A stretch of 64,000 nucleotides of DNA from an uncultured bacterium (GCA_903828245.1 CAIKLP010000081.1:1-64000), one strand, 5' to 3'; positions 1 through 9,177 are shown, counted from the stretch's first letter. The notes: a model not told the origin generated them from the sequence alone. Numbers and translations are program-made.

Positions 1-2469
1 AGACAAAACATCAAGGCGAGAAAGTTGAGTCGCGAACTTTCAAACAGCTCCTTTTGCTCGGCTGTCCCGGCTGGATTTCCCGCAGCAAGCATAGGCTTTA
101 AAGTCATCAACACCAGGGGTTTCAATAGTACATCGCCTGTAAGATCTTTACAATTAATCGATGGAGTAGATAACCAAGCGCCAGGGCTCAATTTTTCTTT
201 AGGTAATTTTTTAGGTTCATCCGAAATTGATGTACAAAAAGTAGACCTCATTGTAGGAGCAAGTTCGGCCTTTTTTGGTCCAAATGCATTTAATGGAGTG
301 ATTAGCATGCAAACCCGCAACCCCTTTAATTCCGAGGGTTTAATCGTAATGTCTAAAGTGGGCGAACGCGGACTATTCGAATCTGCCATTCGTTATGCAA
401 GGGTATATAAAAACAGAAACGGCATTGATAAGTTCGCCTTTAAAACAAATATTTATTATATGCGCGCCTATGATTGGGAAGCAACTAATATGGCTGCAAC
501 ACCACAATCTACGGTTGGTATAAACAATCCTGGTGGATACGATGCGGTGAATAGATATGGAGATGAAAACTTTGATCCTCGTGGAAATAACGCATCAGAT
601 AAAAACGGAAGACTTAACTACCCTGGCCTAGGCATATGGCACCGTAAGGGTTACGAAGAAAAAGACCTAGTAGATTATAATACAAAAAATTTAAAATTAG
701 CATCTGCATTACATTATAGAATTAATCCTAGCACCGAATTAATTTATGCCTTTAACATGGGCAACGGTACCACCGTTTATCAAGGCGATAATAGATATAG
801 TTTAAAAGACATTATGTTTTTTCAAAACAGATTAGAGTTTAAAGGAGAAAATTGGTTTGTGCGCGCCTATTCTACCCACGAAGACGCGGGTAATTCTTAC
901 GATGCGGTTTTTACTGCACAACTATTACAAGATTTACACAAGCCATCGTCAAGCGGAACTGGCTTGGTGGGCACCACATGGAGTGGCGACTATCGAAATT
1001 ATTGGGCTAATTTTATTTCTAAAAGAGCGCGCAAATTACCCGGTTATCCTGCTGCAACTTTCCCTTTTAATTTTACAGCGGCAGATTCTGTTTTGGGTAT
1101 TTACCAAGATTCCGTAAAAGCTTGGCACGAAGAAGCTTCTTATTATGCAAATTTGGGCACCTCGCCACAAGGCGCAAATCCAACAAGTAATATTTATCAA
1201 AACGCCGGATACCCTTATGTAGATAGGTTTGAGCCGGGTACCGAAAGATTTGATTCTGCCATGAATAGCATCACCTCCAAAACATCTTTTACAGAAGGAG
1301 GCTCCAAATTTTATGATAAATCTGCATTATATCATTTACAAGCCGAACGCAAAGTGGTGTTATCAAATGCCGACGAAGTGTTGTTTGGGGGTAACTTTAG
1401 AAGATATACCCCAAGCTCTAGGGGTACTATATTTAGTGATACAGCGGGCCGCGTGATAACCAATTCTGAGTTTGGTTTTTATGCCGGTTACGAAAAAAGA
1501 TTATTAAACAATCGATTAAAATTAAACGCTACCGGTAGAATAGATAAAAACCAAAACTTTGATTATGTAGTATCGCCAGCCGCTTCGGCCGTTTATACGA
1601 ACGATAAAAAAGATGTGTTTCGTTTTTCATTTTCGTCTGCCATTAGAAATCCCACATTGGCCGATCAATTTTTATATTTTAATGTGGGCCGCGCAAGGTT
1701 AGTGGGTAATATCAATGGTTTTGATTCTCTTATTACCGTGCCCTCTTTGTTTGCTTTCTTTAACTCTCAAAAATTAGATTCGCTACAATATTTCGATGTT
1801 GATCCGGTTAAACCAGAAAAAGTTAAAACAGCCGAAATAGGCTACCGCGCTACCTTAGGAACAGCCTTGTTTTTAGATGCGAGTTATTATTTCAGTATTT
1901 ACACCGACTTTTTAGGTTATAAATTAGGGATGGATACAAAAATCGATACGCTTAATAAAAGGGTAATTACAGCAGATGCATATCGAGTAGCAGCCAATTC
2001 GAAAGAGACTGTTACCACACAAGGTTTTTCGATAGGTTTGTCTTATTTCTTCCACAATTTTTATGCATTAACCGGAAACTATTCTTGGAATGTGTTGAAT
2101 TTGAAAGGCTCTATAGACCCTATTATTCCTGCGTTTAATACACCCGAACACAAATTCAATATAGGTTTAGCGGCAAGAGATTTAGATACTTACATTGGAC
2201 AAATACACTTAATTAATTGGAGTTTTAGTGTAAACTATAAATGGATACAAGGCTTCCAATTTGAAGGCTCTCCACAGTTTACCGGATTTGTGCCAACCTA
2301 CGATTTATTCGATGCCCAAATAAGTAAAACGGTACCCAAACTAAACATGACATTTAAGCTTGGCGCTTCCAATTTATTCGATAAAAAGAGCTATCAGGTA
2401 TACGGTGGGCCATATGTAGGCCGAATGGCATATTTTTCGGCTACCTTTGATTTGGCAAAAAATAATTAG
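1..2469 (+). CDS. TonB-dependent outer-membrane receptor, 5' end missing
   Basis: The reading frame is open to the first base of the window, so the N-terminus (signal peptide, any carboxypeptidase-like domain, TonB box, start of the plug) lies outside. What remains begins in the plug domain: an INTRGFN segment, LQLIDGVDNQAPG and GASSAFFGPNAFNGVISM are typical of Bacteroidota SusC-like/TonB receptors. The remaining ~700 residues are rich in aromatic and alternating residues, as expected for a 22-stranded barrel, and end in an aromatic-containing last strand (YFSATFDLA). Such receptors import bulky substrates with energy from TonB-ExbBD; a tonB operon lies at 37-42 kb. The substrate cannot be inferred. 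The secreted hydrolase that follows 64 bp downstream may act on the same nutrient. The first ~30 residues match the plug family poorly. Confidence 0.9.
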   Translation, partial: RQNIKARKLSRELSNSSFCSAVPAGFPAASIGFKVINTRGFNSTSPVRSLQLIDGVDNQAPGLNFSLGNFLGSSEIDVQKVDLIVGASSAFFGPNAFNGVISMQTRNPFNSEGLIVMSKVGERGLFESAIRYARVYKNRNGIDKFAFKTNIYYMRAYDWEATNMAATPQSTVGINNPGGYDAVNRYGDENFDPRGNNASDKNGRLNYPGLGIWHRKGYEEKDLVDYNTKNLKLASALHYRINPSTELIYAFNMGNGTTVYQGDNRYSLKDIMFFQNRLEFKGENWFVRAYSTHEDAGNSYDAVFTAQLLQDLHKPSSSGTGLVGTTWSGDYRNYWANFISKRARKLPGYPAATFPFNFTAADSVLGIYQDSVKAWHEEASYYANLGTSPQGANPTSNIYQNAGYPYVDRFEPGTERFDSAMNSITSKTSFTEGGSKFYDKSALYHLQAERKVVLSNADEVLFGGNFRRYTPSSRGTIFSDTAGRVITNSEFGFYAGYEKRLLNNRLKLNATGRIDKNQNFDYVVSPAASAVYTNDKKDVFRFSFSSAIRNPTLADQFLYFNVGRARLVGNINGFDSLITVPSLFAFFNSQKLDSLQYFDVDPVKPEKVKTAEIGYRATLGTALFLDASYYFSIYTDFLGYKLGMDTKIDTLNKRVITADAYRVAANSKETVTTQGFSIGLSYFFHNFYALTGNYSWNVLNLKGSIDPIIPAFNTPEHKFNIGLAARDLDTYIGQIHLINWSFSVNYKWIQGFQFEGSPQFTGFVPTYDLFDAQISKTVPKLNMTFKLGASNLFDKKSYQVYGGPYVGRMAYFSATFDLAKNN

Positions 2470-2474
2470 AAAAA

Positions 2475-2505
2475 TTGATGAATTAAGCAGAATAAACTAT
2501 ATTTA
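2475..2505 (+). promoter_or_regulatory. candidate promoter for the T9SS hydrolase gene
   Basis: TTG at 2475-2477 and TATATTTA at 2498-2505 are separated by 20 bp. This fits the Bacteroidota housekeeping promoter (TTG, 17-23 bp, TAnnTTTG) except for the last base. The ATG of the next gene lies 28 bp downstream in an A-rich leader. Confidence 0.4.
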
Positions 2506-2533
2506 AAAAAGGAAACCAAAAAAAAAAATCAAT

Positions 2534-4006
2534 ATGAAGAAAAATTTACAATTCTTATCATTGATCGCAGCGACTTTATTTGCAGGAAATGCAATGGCGC
2601 AGCGATATGTAACGAATACATTTACGGGTGTAAGCGTTACCCCGAATGTTGTTTACGGACAAAATTATTCGGTATTAACAGGAGCACCTGTTATGTCAGA
2701 TTTAAAACTAGATTTCTATGAGCCAACTGGCGACACAGAAACAGCACGCCCCTTAGTAATTGTATTACACACTGGAAGTTTTTTACCTAAAGGTTTAAAT
2801 CAATCTCCAACTGGTGCAAGAACAGACAGTTCAATTGTCGAAATGTGTAAGGAATTTGCTAAAAAAGGATATGTTGCAGCAGCAGTAGGTTACAGAGCAG
2901 GTTGGAATCCACAAGGAGACCAAGATGTTCGTACAGGAACTATCTTAAATGCAGTGTACCGTGGTATGCAAGACACAAAAAATGCGGTTCGTTATTTCCG
3001 TTATATGGGTGCAACTAGTGCAAACACCTATAAAATTGATACTAACAGAATTGTATTATGTGGACAAGGATCTGGAGGTTATATTTCATTAGCTTGTGGA
3101 ACTTTAAACAAACCATCTGAAATTTTATTATTAAAATTCATCAACCAAACTACACAAATGCCCTATGTAATTCAACAAGCAGTTGGAGATTTTGAAGGTT
3201 TTGGCGGTAATGCAGCTTTAAATAACCCAAACAACTACCCAGGTTACTCTTCAAGAGTAAACATGACTACCAATTACGGTGGTGCAATGGGTGATTCTTC
3301 TTGGTTAGAAGCAGGCGAAGTGCCAATTGTAGGTATGCAAGGTAAATTAGATCCATTTGCACCATACAAAACAGGTGGTGTTTATGTACCAGGAACTAAT
3401 CCTCCATTATTGGTTGTAGAAGCAAGTGGTTCTTACGATGTGGCTGATAGAGCAAGTCGTTTAGGAGTAAACAACATTTTCAAAACACCTGCATTTACTG
3501 ATGCTTATTCAACAGCAGCAGCTTCAAATAGCAATGGCTTAACTGCTTTGTTCTCATTCAATGGTGCAGCTAACGGTAGCGCTCCATGGGAATGGTGGGA
3601 TCCAACAGATCCATTCCACAACAATGGCTTGGCTTCAAACCCATTCATGTCTAAAGCAAGAGCTTTATTGTATATCGATACAGTTCAAAACTTCATGGTT
3701 CCTAGAATTGCAAGAGTATTATTCCCATCAAATCCAGCTGGAATCACGAATACATTTGCTACAGAAGGAAACGTAAGTGTTTACCCTAACCCAGCTGCAG
3801 ATATTTTAAATGTTAGAGTAGAAGGCTTAAATGGCGCTGCTTATGCAATTGAAATGTTAGATGCAACAGGAAGAGTAGTAAGAAACGAACAAAACTTAAC
3901 TGCACAATCATACGTTGTAAATCGTAACGAATTGTCAAATGGTGTATACTATGTAAAAGTAACTAGCGGTTTAAATCGCAAAGTTGCTAAAGTGGTATTA
4001 TACTAA
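2534..4006 (+). CDS. secreted alpha/beta-hydrolase (esterase/lipase-like) with T9SS type A sorting domain
   Basis: The 490-residue product starts with a Sec signal peptide (residues 1-22, cut after AMA). Residues ~50-400 look like an alpha/beta hydrolase of the carboxylesterase/lipase type: RPLVIVLHTG (oxyanion-side strand), then LCGQGSGGY with the probable nucleophile Ser180, and GKLDPFAPY as a probable acid-residue loop. The elbow reads Q-G-S-G-G and not the usual G-x-S-x-G, so catalytic activity is not certain. Residues ~416-490 are a type A T9SS C-terminal domain (VYPNPAADIL start, GVYYVKV, ending KVAKVVLY), which would export the protein across the outer membrane and anchor or release it. 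The gene follows a TonB-dependent receptor, which suggests polymer or lipid breakdown coupled to uptake. Substrate unknown. Confidence 0.8.
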   Translation: MKKNLQFLSLIAATLFAGNAMAQRYVTNTFTGVSVTPNVVYGQNYSVLTGAPVMSDLKLDFYEPTGDTETARPLVIVLHTGSFLPKGLNQSPTGARTDSSIVEMCKEFAKKGYVAAAVGYRAGWNPQGDQDVRTGTILNAVYRGMQDTKNAVRYFRYMGATSANTYKIDTNRIVLCGQGSGGYISLACGTLNKPSEILLLKFINQTTQMPYVIQQAVGDFEGFGGNAALNNPNNYPGYSSRVNMTTNYGGAMGDSSWLEAGEVPIVGMQGKLDPFAPYKTGGVYVPGTNPPLLVVEASGSYDVADRASRLGVNNIFKTPAFTDAYSTAAASNSNGLTALFSFNGAANGSAPWEWWDPTDPFHNNGLASNPFMSKARALLYIDTVQNFMVPRIARVLFPSNPAGITNTFATEGNVSVYPNPAADILNVRVEGLNGAAYAIEMLDATGRVVRNEQNLTAQSYVVNRNELSNGVYYVKVTSGLNRKVAKVVLY

Positions 4007-4023
4007 TTAGCTTATTATAATTT

Positions 4024-4055
4024 AAAAAGCCCGAACATTTGTTCGGGCTTTTTTT
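4024..4055. terminator. bidirectional intrinsic terminator
   Basis: GCCCGAAC (4029-4036), loop ATTT, GTTCGGGC (4041-4048), flanked by A5 on the left and T7 on the right. It lies between the convergent hydrolase and acyltransferase genes and can end both transcripts. Confidence 0.85.
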
Positions 4056-5160
4056 ATGCCTTCATTTTTTCTTTTATTTTCAAGAAAGGTTTCTCGAAAT
4101 AATAATGAAATAGACTGGCTAATAGGATGGAAAGTAAAAGGTAGCAAATGAGTAAAACACTAGCATTTAATAGGGTGCTAGCGATAATGAAATTGTTTAA
4201 AATGCGAAACAAAAAGGTATAATGAATTAAATAAAGCGAATAAGAAATCACGCTTAAAAAAGTAATGCCATTGACCAGTTTTATGTTTTTTGGTCCCGAC
4301 CAATTGGCAAAATAAAACAAACTTAAAGCAAAGCCCAAAGAACTAATGCTCGTAAAAAATACGACATTGAAAAAAGGAAAAAATTTTTTATAAAAAATAA
4401 AATAAGCCAGCGGAACCAATAACATTCCAACAATTAACAAAGTGTTTTTGAATGGTAAAACCAATTGGCTTTTTGTTTTAAAAAACCAAGCAGCCAACAC
4501 GCCATACATCAAGGCATCTAATCTAAAAGCCACCACCTTTCGAATATTTTTATCCCAAGCGCTGAGCTCAAAATGCCCTTGGAATTGCGTAAATCTCCAA
4601 TAGGTAAAGAGGCACAAAAGCAGCAAAAAAACCATTAAAAGCCTGTTTTCTTTGTTTTTTGCAGGAATAATAAATGCCAGTAAAACACCCAAAGGCAAGC
4701 TGATATAAAACCACTCTTCGACCGACAAACTCCATGCTTCGGGAAAAAATGCTGGATGAGATTGTATGGTGTTTTGTAAAAAAAACAAATAGCGAAAATC
4801 AAAAGTAGTGGGATAACCTACAATATAATTCAGACTTAAAAAATTAATAATGAAGGCAATTAAATAAATGGGAATGGTTCGAATCCATCTGCGTTTCCAA
4901 AAATCAACAAGCATATGTAAACTAAAAGTTTCGGCTTGTAAAACCTTTGAAATTAAAATACCGCCAATTAAAAAACCACTGAGTACAAAAAATAATTCTA
5001 CTCCCCAATAACCTAAAAAAAACAATAGTCCTGCCTTTGGAAAAAAGCCGGCAACAAAAATCCAAGCATGGTAAAACAGGACCATTAAAATGGCTGTAGC
5101 GCGCAGCAAATCTAAGCCAATGGCTCGTTTGCTTAAATCGGGTAAAAATGGTTTAAACAA
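4054..5160 (-). CDS. acyltransferase family 3 membrane protein
   Basis: This 368-residue polytopic membrane protein of the OafA/YrhL acyltransferase-3 family moves acyl groups (often acetyl) to extracytoplasmic sugars such as O-antigen or other glycans. The N-terminus carries the family signature: Arg20 and His31 in the R-x10-H arrangement (LDLLRATAILMVLFYHAW), followed by GYWGVELFFVLSGFLIG. About ten hydrophobic segments follow. There is no C-terminal SGNH domain. The start is TTG, 7 bp after the rmuC stop; no upstream ATG fits and the conserved His lies close to it. It is probably cotranscribed with rmuC, though the functions are not obviously linked. The actual acceptor is unknown. Confidence 0.85.
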   Translation of the reverse strand: MFKPFLPDLSKRAIGLDLLRATAILMVLFYHAWIFVAGFFPKAGLLFFLGYWGVELFFVLSGFLIGGILISKVLQAETFSLHMLVDFWKRRWIRTIPIYLIAFIINFLSLNYIVGYPTTFDFRYLFFLQNTIQSHPAFFPEAWSLSVEEWFYISLPLGVLLAFIIPAKNKENRLLMVFLLLLCLFTYWRFTQFQGHFELSAWDKNIRKVVAFRLDALMYGVLAAWFFKTKSQLVLPFKNTLLIVGMLLVPLAYFIFYKKFFPFFNVVFFTSISSLGFALSLFYFANWSGPKNIKLVNGITFLSVISYSLYLIHYTFLFRILNNFIIASTLLNASVLLICYLLLSILLASLFHYYFEKPFLKIKEKMKA

Positions 5161-5167
5161 AACAGGT

Positions 5168-6535
5168 TTATTCTAGGGCTGTTAAATTATCTTCTTCGTC
5201 GACTAAATTTTTATCCAGTTGCTTGCTTGCTTTGGCGCCTAATTTTTTTAGGTTTTCTACACTCGAAGTTAAACTTCCGCGTCCGGTATGTAATTTACCA
5301 AATGCCTCTTCGTAGGTTTTTTGTGTATTAGAAATTTGTGAGCCAATTCTTTTCATGTCTTCGGTAAAGCCCACAAACTTATCGTATAAAGCACCCGCTT
5401 TGGTGGCAATTTCGATCGCATTTTTTGATTGTTGTTCTTGTTTCCAAATAGAAGCCACTGTTTTTAAAGTAGCAAAAAGCGTAGAGGGTGTAACCAATAC
5501 TACTCGCTTCGACCAAGCAAAATCAAATAAATCTTGTGCATGTTGAATGGCAATACTAAACGACGATTCAATAGGAACAAACAGGAGCACATAATCTGGC
5601 GAATTAATGCCGTATAAATCGTGGTAGTTTTTATTGCTCAAACCCGTGATGTGTGTTTTAATAGAAAGCAAATGTTCCTTGATAAATTTATCTCTACCCT
5701 CTTCTGTGTTTTCGTTTACTAATTTTTCGTAAGCAACCAAAGAAACTTTTGCGTCGATGACAATGTGTTTGTTATCGGGTAAATTAATAATTACATCGGG
5801 CTGAAACCTATTGCCATCTTCGTCTTTCAGGTTTAAGCCTTTGCCTTGTAGGGTATAATTCTGACCTTCAATTAATCCACTAGATTCTAAAATTCTTTCT
5901 AAAACCAATTCTCCCCAATTCCCTTGTTTTTTACTATCGCCCTTTAAAGCGTTAGTTAAATTGGTTGCTTCGACCGAAATCTTATTCGTAAATTTCATGA
6001 GCTCTTCGATAGAACCCTTCAGTGTGTTGCGTTCTGCGGCTTCGTTTTTATAAGAGCGATCTACTTTCTCTTCAAAATCTTTGATGCGATCTTTCAGCGG
6101 ACTTAAAATAACATCTAAATTATTTTTATTCTGCTCTGTAAATTTATGTGATTTTTCGTCTAAAATTTTATTGGCAATGTTCTCAAACTCTTTGGTTAGT
6201 GTGCTTTGAAGCGCTTCCAATTCGACTTTCTTTTCTTCTAATTTTTCTCTTTGTGTGCGAAATGCTTCTTCCGCTTTTACAATTCTAATATTTACCGCAT
6301 TTAATTCTGCGTCTTTACTATCAACTGTGTTTTTATATTGCTCTTTTTCGTTGGCGAGCAATTCTAATTGCTTGAGTTGTTCTTGTAAAGTAGCAGTTAA
6401 GCCGGCCTTTTCTTTTTCGAGTTGCATTTCTTTTTGAAAATCCAATGGGTTCAGCCCCGATTTATTGCGCATAAACAGCACCCCAAGCAAGGCGCCAAGT
6501 GCTAAGCCGATGATTAAAAATAGCATACTAGTCAT
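5168..6535 (-). CDS. rmuC: DNA recombination protein RmuC
   Basis: RmuC is an inner-membrane-anchored protein with a PD-(D/E)XK-like nuclease fold that limits DNA inversions at short inverted repeats in E. coli. The 455-residue product has a single N-terminal membrane helix (residues ~1-20), a long Glu/Lys-rich coiled coil (~35-130) and the RmuC domain (~150-430), with QGNWGELVLERILESSGL, the Asp/Lys core IVIDAKVSL, and YVLLFVPIESSF all recognisable. Length is normal for the family. It is divergent from ffh. A perfect TAnnTTTG element ends only 4 bp before the ATG, so the transcript may have almost no leader; a second in-frame ATG is at codon 4. Confidence 0.93.
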   Translation of the reverse strand: MTSMLFLIIGLALGALLGVLFMRNKSGLNPLDFQKEMQLEKEKAGLTATLQEQLKQLELLANEKEQYKNTVDSKDAELNAVNIRIVKAEEAFRTQREKLEEKKVELEALQSTLTKEFENIANKILDEKSHKFTEQNKNNLDVILSPLKDRIKDFEEKVDRSYKNEAAERNTLKGSIEELMKFTNKISVEATNLTNALKGDSKKQGNWGELVLERILESSGLIEGQNYTLQGKGLNLKDEDGNRFQPDVIINLPDNKHIVIDAKVSLVAYEKLVNENTEEGRDKFIKEHLLSIKTHITGLSNKNYHDLYGINSPDYVLLFVPIESSFSIAIQHAQDLFDFAWSKRVVLVTPSTLFATLKTVASIWKQEQQSKNAIEIATKAGALYDKFVGFTEDMKRIGSQISNTQKTYEEAFGKLHTGRGSLTSSVENLKKLGAKASKQLDKNLVDEEDNLTALE

Positions 6536-6539
6536 TTAA

Positions 6540-6547
6540 CAAAAATA
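6540..6547 (-). promoter_or_regulatory. candidate -7 element for rmuC
   Basis: On the minus strand this reads TATTTTTG, a perfect TAnnTTTG. No TTG is found at the right distance upstream; only TTC/TTTTT. The ATG at 6535 lies 4 bp past the element, which would give a leaderless or nearly leaderless mRNA. Confidence 0.35.
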
Positions 6548-6599
6548 ACAATTTAGCTTGCTTCCTTTCGAAAAACTTTTCAGTTCTTGTGCTATTTAG

Positions 6600-6607
6600 T
6601 AGCTTTG
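6600..6607 (+). promoter_or_regulatory. candidate -7 element for ffh
   Basis: TAGCTTTG is a perfect TAnnTTTG, 24 bp before the ffh ATG at 6632. A T-rich stretch 20 bp upstream (6577-6579) stands in for the -33 TTG. Confidence 0.35.
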
Positions 6608-6631
6608 CAAGCATTAATAACAAAACAGAAT

Positions 6632-7969
6632 ATGTTTGATAATTTAAGTGATAAGTTAGATAGGGCTTTTAAGATTTTAAAGGGTCAAGGAAAAATTACC
6701 GAAATCAACGTGGCAGAAACGGTTAAAGAGGTGCGTAAAGCCCTTTTAGACGCCGATGTAAATTTTAAGATTGCCAAAGATTTTACCGATCGCGTAAAAG
6801 AAAAAGCATTTGGCCAAAGCGTACTGACATCGGTATCTCCGGGGCAGTTAATGATTAAAATTGTCAACGATGAATTGGTTGCCTTAATGGGTGGCGAAAA
6901 ATCGGAACTGAATTTAAAATCGAATCCAGCTATTATATTAATTGCAGGTTTACAAGGATCTGGTAAAACCACCTTTTCTGGGAAACTAGCTAATTATTTA
7001 AAATCAAAAGGGAAATCTCCATTTTTAGTGGCTGCCGATGTGTATCGTCCGGCAGCAATAGATCAATTAAAAATATTGGGTGCGCAAATAGACGTGCCAG
7101 TATTTACCGATTACGAAAGTAAAAACCCCGTTAAGATTGCACAAGAGGCCATCAAACAAGCAAAGGCAGCAGGACACAATGTGATTATTATTGACACTGC
7201 GGGTCGATTAGCTGTTGATGAGCAAATGATGGACGAAATTGCCAGTGTAAAATCGAGTGTGCAACCACACGAAATTTTATTTGTGGTAGATGCCATGACG
7301 GGACAAGATGCGGTAAATACAGCCAAAGCATTTAACGACCGTTTAGATTTTGACGGAGTGGTGTTAACAAAATTAGATGGCGATACCAGGGGCGGTGCCG
7401 CTTTAACCATTCGAGAAGTGGTTAAAAAGCCCATCAAATTTGTCGGAACGGGCGAAAAACTAGAAGCCATCGATGTGTTTTATCCAGAGCGAATGGCTTC
7501 GAGGATATTGGGCATGGGCGATGTGGTTTCGTTGGTGGAGCGTGCGCAAGAACAATTTGATGCAGAAGAATCTGCTCGTATTCAAAAGAAAATTAGAAAA
7601 AATCAATTTGATTTTGGCGATTTCTTGAATCAGTTACAACAAATCAAAAAAATGGGTAACCTAAAAGATTTGATGGGTATGATTCCGGGAGTTGGCAAAA
7701 TGGTGAAAGACATTGACATTTCGGACGATGCCTTTAAACATATTGAAGCGATCATTCATAGCATGACACCGCTAGAAAGAGAAAGTCCAGAACTAATTAA
7801 TGGCACCCGACGCAAAAGGATTGCGATGGGAAGTGGCAGAAGCATCGAAGAAGTTAATAAGTTGCTCAAGCAATTTGATGACATGAAAAAAATGATGAAA
7901 CAGTTCTCTGGCGGCGGAAATCCCTTAAAAATGTTAAAAAACATGCCACAAGGCGGAATTCCTAGATAA
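6632..7969 (+). CDS. ffh: signal recognition particle GTPase Ffh
   Basis: Ffh binds 4.5S RNA and hydrophobic signal sequences at the ribosome and delivers nascent membrane proteins to FtsY at the inner membrane. The 445-residue product shows the N-domain (1-~90), the G-domain with G1 GLQGSGKTT (106-114), DTAGR (188-192) and TKLDGDTRGG (from 246), and a methionine-rich M-domain (~300-445) ending in MKMMKQF and MLKNMPQGG. The ATG at 6632 gives the usual MFDNLSDKL start; the frame is open further upstream, but that part is not conserved and holds the promoter. It stands upstream of the rpsP cluster, which has its own promoter candidate. Confidence 0.97.
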   Translation: MFDNLSDKLDRAFKILKGQGKITEINVAETVKEVRKALLDADVNFKIAKDFTDRVKEKAFGQSVLTSVSPGQLMIKIVNDELVALMGGEKSELNLKSNPAIILIAGLQGSGKTTFSGKLANYLKSKGKSPFLVAADVYRPAAIDQLKILGAQIDVPVFTDYESKNPVKIAQEAIKQAKAAGHNVIIIDTAGRLAVDEQMMDEIASVKSSVQPHEILFVVDAMTGQDAVNTAKAFNDRLDFDGVVLTKLDGDTRGGAALTIREVVKKPIKFVGTGEKLEAIDVFYPERMASRILGMGDVVSLVERAQEQFDAEESARIQKKIRKNQFDFGDFLNQLQQIKKMGNLKDLMGMIPGVGKMVKDIDISDDAFKHIEAIIHSMTPLERESPELINGTRRKRIAMGSGRSIEEVNKLLKQFDDMKKMMKQFSGGGNPLKMLKNMPQGGIPR

Positions 7970-7973
7970 TATT

Positions 7974-8003
7974 TTGAATTATCCACATTTGTTCGCATCT
8001 TTG
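7974..8003 (+). promoter_or_regulatory. candidate promoter of the rpsP-rimM-trmD operon
   Basis: TTG at 7974-7976 and CATCTTTG at 7996-8003 are 19 bp apart. This is one mismatch from the Bacteroidota TTG-N19-TAnnTTTG pattern. Predicted start is about 40 bp before the rpsP ATG. Confidence 0.45.
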
Positions 8004-8051
8004 CCCTCCCTTTGGATGGATACCATTGGGATTAACTAAAAACAAAAGAAA

Positions 8052-8636
8052 ATGCCAGTAAAAATCAGATTACAAAGACATGGTAAAAAGCAAAGAGCTT
8101 TCTATCATATTGTAGTGGCGGATTCGCGTGCTCCAAGAGATGGTAAATTCATTGAGAAGTTAGGTGTTTATAATCCTAACACAAACCCCGCAACAATCGA
8201 TTTAAACATTGATGCTGCCGTTCAATGGTTACACAATGGTGCACAGCCAACCGACACCACTCGTGCGATCCTTTCATACAAAGGAGTATTGTACAAAAAA
8301 CACCTAGCAGGTGGAGTGAAAAAAGGTGCTTTAACACAAGAACAAGCAGATGTAAAATTTGCAGCTTGGGTAGATGCTAAAACAAGCAAAGTTGATTCTA
8401 AAAAATCATCATTAGTTTCTTCAAAAGAAGCAGCTAATAAAGCGCGTTTAGCTACAGAAGCAAAACAAAAAGAAGAAAAAGCAGCCGCAATTATTGCTAA
8501 AAATACACCAGTTGTAGAAGAAGTAGTAGAAGAGGTTGTAGAAGAAACAGTAGTTGTAGCAGAAGTTGCTACAGAAGAAACTCCTGTTGCTGAAGCACCA
8601 GCTGCCGAAGAAACAGAAGCACCAGCTGCTGAATAA
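8052..8636 (+). CDS. rpsP: 30S ribosomal protein S16 with long acidic C-terminal tail
   Basis: S16 is a primary-binding small-subunit protein needed for 30S assembly. Residues 1-~85 are the conserved S16 fold ([41 protein letters not shown]). The product is 194 residues, about twice the length of E. coli S16. After a Lys/Ala stretch (~110-150), the tail is made almost wholly of Glu, Val, Ala, Pro and Thr. Such extensions are common in Bacteroidota S16. It opens the conserved rpsP-rimM-trmD-rplS cluster; rimM follows after 12 bp. Confidence 0.96.
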   Translation: MPVKIRLQRHGKKQRAFYHIVVADSRAPRDGKFIEKLGVYNPNTNPATIDLNIDAAVQWLHNGAQPTDTTRAILSYKGVLYKKHLAGGVKKGALTQEQADVKFAAWVDAKTSKVDSKKSSLVSSKEAANKARLATEAKQKEEKAAAIIAKNTPVVEEVVEEVVEETVVVAEVATEETPVAEAPAAEETEAPAAE

Positions 8637-8648
8637 TTTTTCCTTGAA

Positions 8649-9176
8649 ATGAACGCCATCGAAAGCAAGTATTTTCAAATAGGAACTATCAAAAAAACGA
8701 AAGGCTTAAAGGGAGAGGTTCAACTTTATTTTGAAGTAGCAAACCCAGAAGCTTATGAAAATTTGGAATCGGTATTTATTGAAATCAATAATAAACCGGT
8801 TCCATTTTTTATTACTACCCTTCGCATGCAAGAACCCGTTGCATACCTCTATTTAGAAGGCGTTGAACACATCGATCAAGCCAGCCCATTAGTCAACAAA
8901 AAAGTTTTAATCTATAAAAAAAATAAACCCAAAGAGTCGAAAGCTTTTAAAGTAAAAGATTTAGTAGGTTATTTTGTAGAAGATACGCAATTGGGAGAGC
9001 TAGCCATTATTAACAGCATAGAAGAAATGCCACAACAAACCATGGCTAGTATGGTGTATCAAAACAAAGAAGTATTATTTCCGATCAACGAGCAATTTGT
9101 AAAATCAATTGATCAAGCGGCGAAAAAAATAATGGTCGAATTACCCGATGGTTTATTGGCAATTTATTTAAGTTAG
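8649..9176 (+). CDS. rimM: 16S rRNA processing / 30S maturation factor RimM
   Basis: RimM binds S19 and helps mature the 30S head. The 175-residue protein begins with the RimM N-domain ([17 protein letters not shown]) and continues with a PRC-barrel ([34 protein letters not shown]). Length is typical. It sits between rpsP and trmD, and its stop lies 1 bp before the first possible trmD start, which suggests translational coupling. Confidence 0.94.
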   Translation: MNAIESKYFQIGTIKKTKGLKGEVQLYFEVANPEAYENLESVFIEINNKPVPFFITTLRMQEPVAYLYLEGVEHIDQASPLVNKKVLIYKKNKPKESKAFKVKDLVGYFVEDTQLGELAIINSIEEMPQQTMASMVYQNKEVLFPINEQFVKSIDQAAKKIMVELPDGLLAIYLS

Positions 9177-9177
9177 C

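Noticed and set aside
7111-7470. 119-codon open frame antisense to ffh
   Set aside because: It runs opposite the GTPase domain and has no homology pattern; ffh codon use explains the lack of stops.
8222-8668. 148-codon open frame antisense to rpsP, Ser/Ala/Thr-rich
   Set aside because: It mirrors the low-complexity Glu/Ala/Val tail of S16; composition is a shadow of the real gene and no family is seen.
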